A stretch of 7,017 nucleotides of DNA from assembly GCA_023435335.1 (NCBI GenBank), contig JAEYRU010000098.1, forward strand, positions 1-7,017, given 5' to 3'. Position numbers and translations under genes: made by a program. The DNA is from Pseudomonadota bacterium. Its GTDB lineage: Bacteria; Pseudomonadota; Alphaproteobacteria; Rhizobiales; Rhizobiaceae. This document shows, in pieces, positions 5,122 through 7,017 of this stretch (the first letter of the stretch is position 1; each line of letters begins with the position of its first letter). The notes beneath the pieces are model-generated. The model saw only the letters and a list, made by a program, of their open reading frames with translations. It was not told where the DNA came from and did not search any database.

Positions 5122-6606
5122 ATGCCGTCCGCCGCCGCGTTGCAGAAGACCGACCTCTCGATCCTGGCCGATCCCCGCCTCTTCCGCGAGTTCGCCTATG
5201 TCGGCGGCGCCTGGACCGCCGGTAGCGCACGCGGCTTCATCGATGTGACCAACCCCGCCGACGGCAGCCGCGTCGGTTCGGTTCCGGCGCTCACGGCAGC
5301 CGACACGCAGGCCGCCATCGACGGCGCGCATGCAGCCTTCGCGTCATGGTCGGCGCAGCTCCCCCAGACCCGCGCGAAACTGCTGCGCCGCTGGTTCGAA
5401 CTTATCGTATCGGCGCGCGACGACCTCGCCCGCCTCATGGTGGAGGAACAGGGCAAGCCCTTGTCCGAGGCGCTCGGGGAGATCGACTACGCCGCCTCCT
5501 TCGTCGAGTTCTACGCCGAAGAGGCGAGGCGTCTGAACATCGAGAGCGTCGCCTCGCATCTGCCGGACGCGGACATGCAGCTGATGCGTCAGCCTGTCGG
5601 CGTCGCCGGTCTGGTGACGCCGTGGAACTTCCCCTCCGCCATGCTGACGCGCAAGGCGGCCGCCGCGCTCGCCGCCGGCTGCACGGTGGTCGTGCATCCC
5701 TCCTCCGACACGCCCTTCTCCGCGCTGGCGCTGGCCGAGCTGGCCGAGCGCGCCGGCCTGCCCGCCGGGGTTTTCAACATCGTCACCGGCCACGCACCCG
5801 AGGTGGTCGGCGCCATGACTGCCTCCCCGCTGGTGCGCGTGCTTTCCTTCACCGGCTCCACCGAGGTCGGCCGGCTGCTTTACGCGCAGTCGGCTCCGAC
5901 CATCAAGCGGCTGGTCATGGAACTGGGCGGCCATGCGCCCTTCGTCGCGTTCGTCGATTGCGACCTTGACCGCGCCGTCGATCGCGCCATCGCCGCCAAG
6001 TTCGCGACTTCCGGCCAGGATTGCCTCGCCGCCAACCGGTTCTACATCGAGCGGCCGATCTACGAGCGCTTCGTCGCCGCCTTCGCCGAGCGGGTGCGTT
6101 TGCTCACGGTAGGGCCGGGCATGGCCGATCCCGACATCGGCCCGCTCATCAACGCCCGAGCCGTGGCGAAGCAGCAGGCTCATGTCGCCGATGCTCTGGC
6201 GAAAGGCGCGCGGCTCGTTTGCGGCGGCAAGGTCCATGCGGCCGGCCCCAACTTCTATGAACCGACCGTGCTCGCGGATGTGCCGGACGATGCCGGGATA
6301 TTCCGCGAGGAGACATTCGGCCCGGTCGCCGCGTTCGCGCCTTTCGACAGCGAGGACGAGGTGCTCGCCCGCGCCAACGCCACCGAAACCGGGCTGGTGG
6401 CCTATTTGCACAGCAGCAGCGCCGCGCGAATATCCCGCATGAGCAGGGCGCTGGAGTTCGGTATGGTCGCGGTCAACCGGACCAAGGTCACCGGCGCGCC
6501 GATCCCCTTCGGCGGCGTGAAGCAGGCCGGTCTGGGCCGCGAGGGCTCGCGCCACGGCATGGAAGCCTATACCGACATCAAATATGTCTGCCGGGACATC
6601 GGCTGA
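5122..6606 (+). CDS. ssd: Ssd/DoeC-type NAD(P)-dependent semialdehyde dehydrogenase
   Basis: This 494-residue aldehyde dehydrogenase has full family length and a GabD-like sequence. In the ectoine pathway this enzyme (DoeC in Halomonas elongata) is assigned the oxidation of aspartate semialdehyde to aspartate. The nucleophile is C301 in TSGQDCLAANR, the general base is E267 in MELGGHAPF, and the oxyanion-hole residue is N169 in TPWNFP. FTGSTEVG (243-250) forms the cofactor loop, EETFGP (396-401) holds the glutamate that binds the nicotinamide ribose, and PFGGVKQAGLGREG (462-475) is the family C-terminal signature. The usual KPAE cofactor segment reads HPSS (192-195), so the ribose-contact Lys is His and the Glu is Ser; loss of Glu fits NADP+ use. 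The ATG at 5122 has TGAGGAG at 5108-5114, 7 nt upstream. It is followed 40 nt later by atf. Succinate semialdehyde is the main alternative substrate. Confidence 0.88.
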   Translation: MPSAAALQKTDLSILADPRLFREFAYVGGAWTAGSARGFIDVTNPADGSRVGSVPALTAADTQAAIDGAHAAFASWSAQLPQTRAKLLRRWFELIVSARDDLARLMVEEQGKPLSEALGEIDYAASFVEFYAEEARRLNIESVASHLPDADMQLMRQPVGVAGLVTPWNFPSAMLTRKAAAALAAGCTVVVHPSSDTPFSALALAELAERAGLPAGVFNIVTGHAPEVVGAMTASPLVRVLSFTGSTEVGRLLYAQSAPTIKRLVMELGGHAPFVAFVDCDLDRAVDRAIAAKFATSGQDCLAANRFYIERPIYERFVAAFAERVRLLTVGPGMADPDIGPLINARAVAKQQAHVADALAKGARLVCGGKVHAAGPNFYEPTVLADVPDDAGIFREETFGPVAAFAPFDSEDEVLARANATETGLVAYLHSSSAARISRMSRALEFGMVAVNRTKVTGAPIPFGGVKQAGLGREGSRHGMEAYTDIKYVCRDIG

Positions 6607-6646
6607 CGGCGTCGCCGCCCGCACCCATCAACGAGGAGCAAGAAGA

Positions 6647-7017
6647 ATGCTGAAGAACGACACGCTCGACCAGTGGGACCGGGAATACTTCTTCCATCCC
6701 TCCACCCATCTCGCGATGCATGCGCGCGGCGAGAGCCCCAACCGCATCGTCACCGGCGGCAGCGGCGTCTGGATCGAGGACCGCGACGGCAAGCGCCTGC
6801 TGGACGCCTTCGCGGGACTTTACTGCGTCAATGTCGGCTACGGCCGGCCCGAGATCGCCGAGGCGATCGCGGCGCAGGCGAAGGAACTCGCCTACTACCA
6901 CGCCTATGTCGGCCACGGCACGGAAGCCTCGATCACGCTGGCGAAGATGGTGCTGGAGCGCGCTCCGAAGAACATGTCGAAGGTCTATTTCGGCCTCGGC
7001 GGCTCGGACGCCAACGA
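6647..7017 (+). CDS. atf: Class III aminotransferase, diaminobutyrate transaminase (Atf/DoeD), 5' part
   Basis: The first 123 codons of a PLP-dependent class III (omega) aminotransferase are visible; the gene continues past the right edge. The start ATG is at 6647, preceded by GAGGAG at 6633-6638 with 8-nt spacing. Recognisable N-terminal features are WDREYFFHPSTHLAMHARGE (10-29), the family pattern WIEDRDGKRLLDAFAGLYC, a VNVGYGRPEI helix start, and YFGLGGSDAN at the break, which is the loop that holds the PLP phosphate. Relatives I recall usually read GLSGSDAN, so Gly118 replaces Ser. In ectoine catabolism this enzyme moves the amino group of L-2,4-diaminobutyrate to an acceptor keto acid, giving aspartate semialdehyde for Ssd next door; it is called DoeD in Halomonas elongata. 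The catalytic lysine lies in the unseen part, so activity cannot be judged. Other omega-transaminase substrates are possible from sequence alone, but the ssd and asnC context favours this one. Confidence 0.87.
   Translation, partial: MLKNDTLDQWDREYFFHPSTHLAMHARGESPNRIVTGGSGVWIEDRDGKRLLDAFAGLYCVNVGYGRPEIAEAIAAQAKELAYYHAYVGHGTEASITLAKMVLERAPKNMSKVYFGLGGSDAN

Noticed and set aside
5344..6624. 426-codon reverse-strand open frame across ssd
   Set aside because: It is a His/Gly/Arg-rich shadow of a well-supported aldehyde dehydrogenase.
1..7017. tRNA, rRNA, CRISPR, insertion sequence or phage features
   Set aside because: No cloverleaf-like segment, regular spaced repeats, transposase-like protein or long terminal inverted repeats were seen on reading the window.

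Overview
This window is a GC-rich, densely packed, single-strand gene cluster (every supported gene is on +) for import and breakdown of the compatible solutes ectoine and 5-hydroxyectoine. The gene set, high GC at third codon positions and protein flavour suggest an alphaproteobacterium, most likely of the Rhizobiales (Mesorhizobium/Phyllobacteriaceae-like). That placement comes from recognition, not from a search.

Layout. Bases 1-1818 carry the end of an ABC importer: the 3' end of ehuC (permease), complete ehuD (permease) and ehuA (ATPase). ehuA is joined without a gap to eutB (threonine-dehydratase-like PLP enzyme), which overlaps eutC (ornithine-cyclodeaminase/imine-reductase-like enzyme) and runs to 3804. 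Junctions are 3 bp, ATGA, TTGA and an 11-nt overlap, so ehuC-ehuD-ehuA-eutB-eutC reads as one translationally coupled operon. Bases 3805-4523 break this packing: about 190 bp of apparently non-coding, locally AT-richer DNA, one probable small orphan gene (3995-4411) and a short spacer with a dyad. A second block follows: asnC (Lrp/AsnC-type regulator), ssd (aldehyde dehydrogenase) and the first 123 codons of atf (class III aminotransferase), which runs off the right edge. This block corresponds to doeX-doeC-doeD of Halomonas or asnC-ssd-atf of marine Rhodobacterales.

How it works together. EhuCD with EhuA and an unseen binding protein (EhuB, probably upstream) would import the solute. EutB and EutC would remove the hydroxyl group of a hydroxyectoine-derived intermediate. 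Atf would transaminate 2,4-diaminobutyrate to aspartate semialdehyde, and Ssd would oxidise this to aspartate. AsnC would tie expression to a pathway amino acid. The ring-opening hydrolase EutD, the deacetylase EutE and EutA are not in the window and must lie upstream or elsewhere if the pathway is complete.

No mobile element, tRNA, rRNA, CRISPR array or clear intrinsic terminator was seen. The points most worth a second look are the dehydratase/imine-reductase logic of EutB-EutC, altered cofactor-contact residues in Ssd, the orphan gene between the two blocks, and dyads and repeated motifs flanking asnC.
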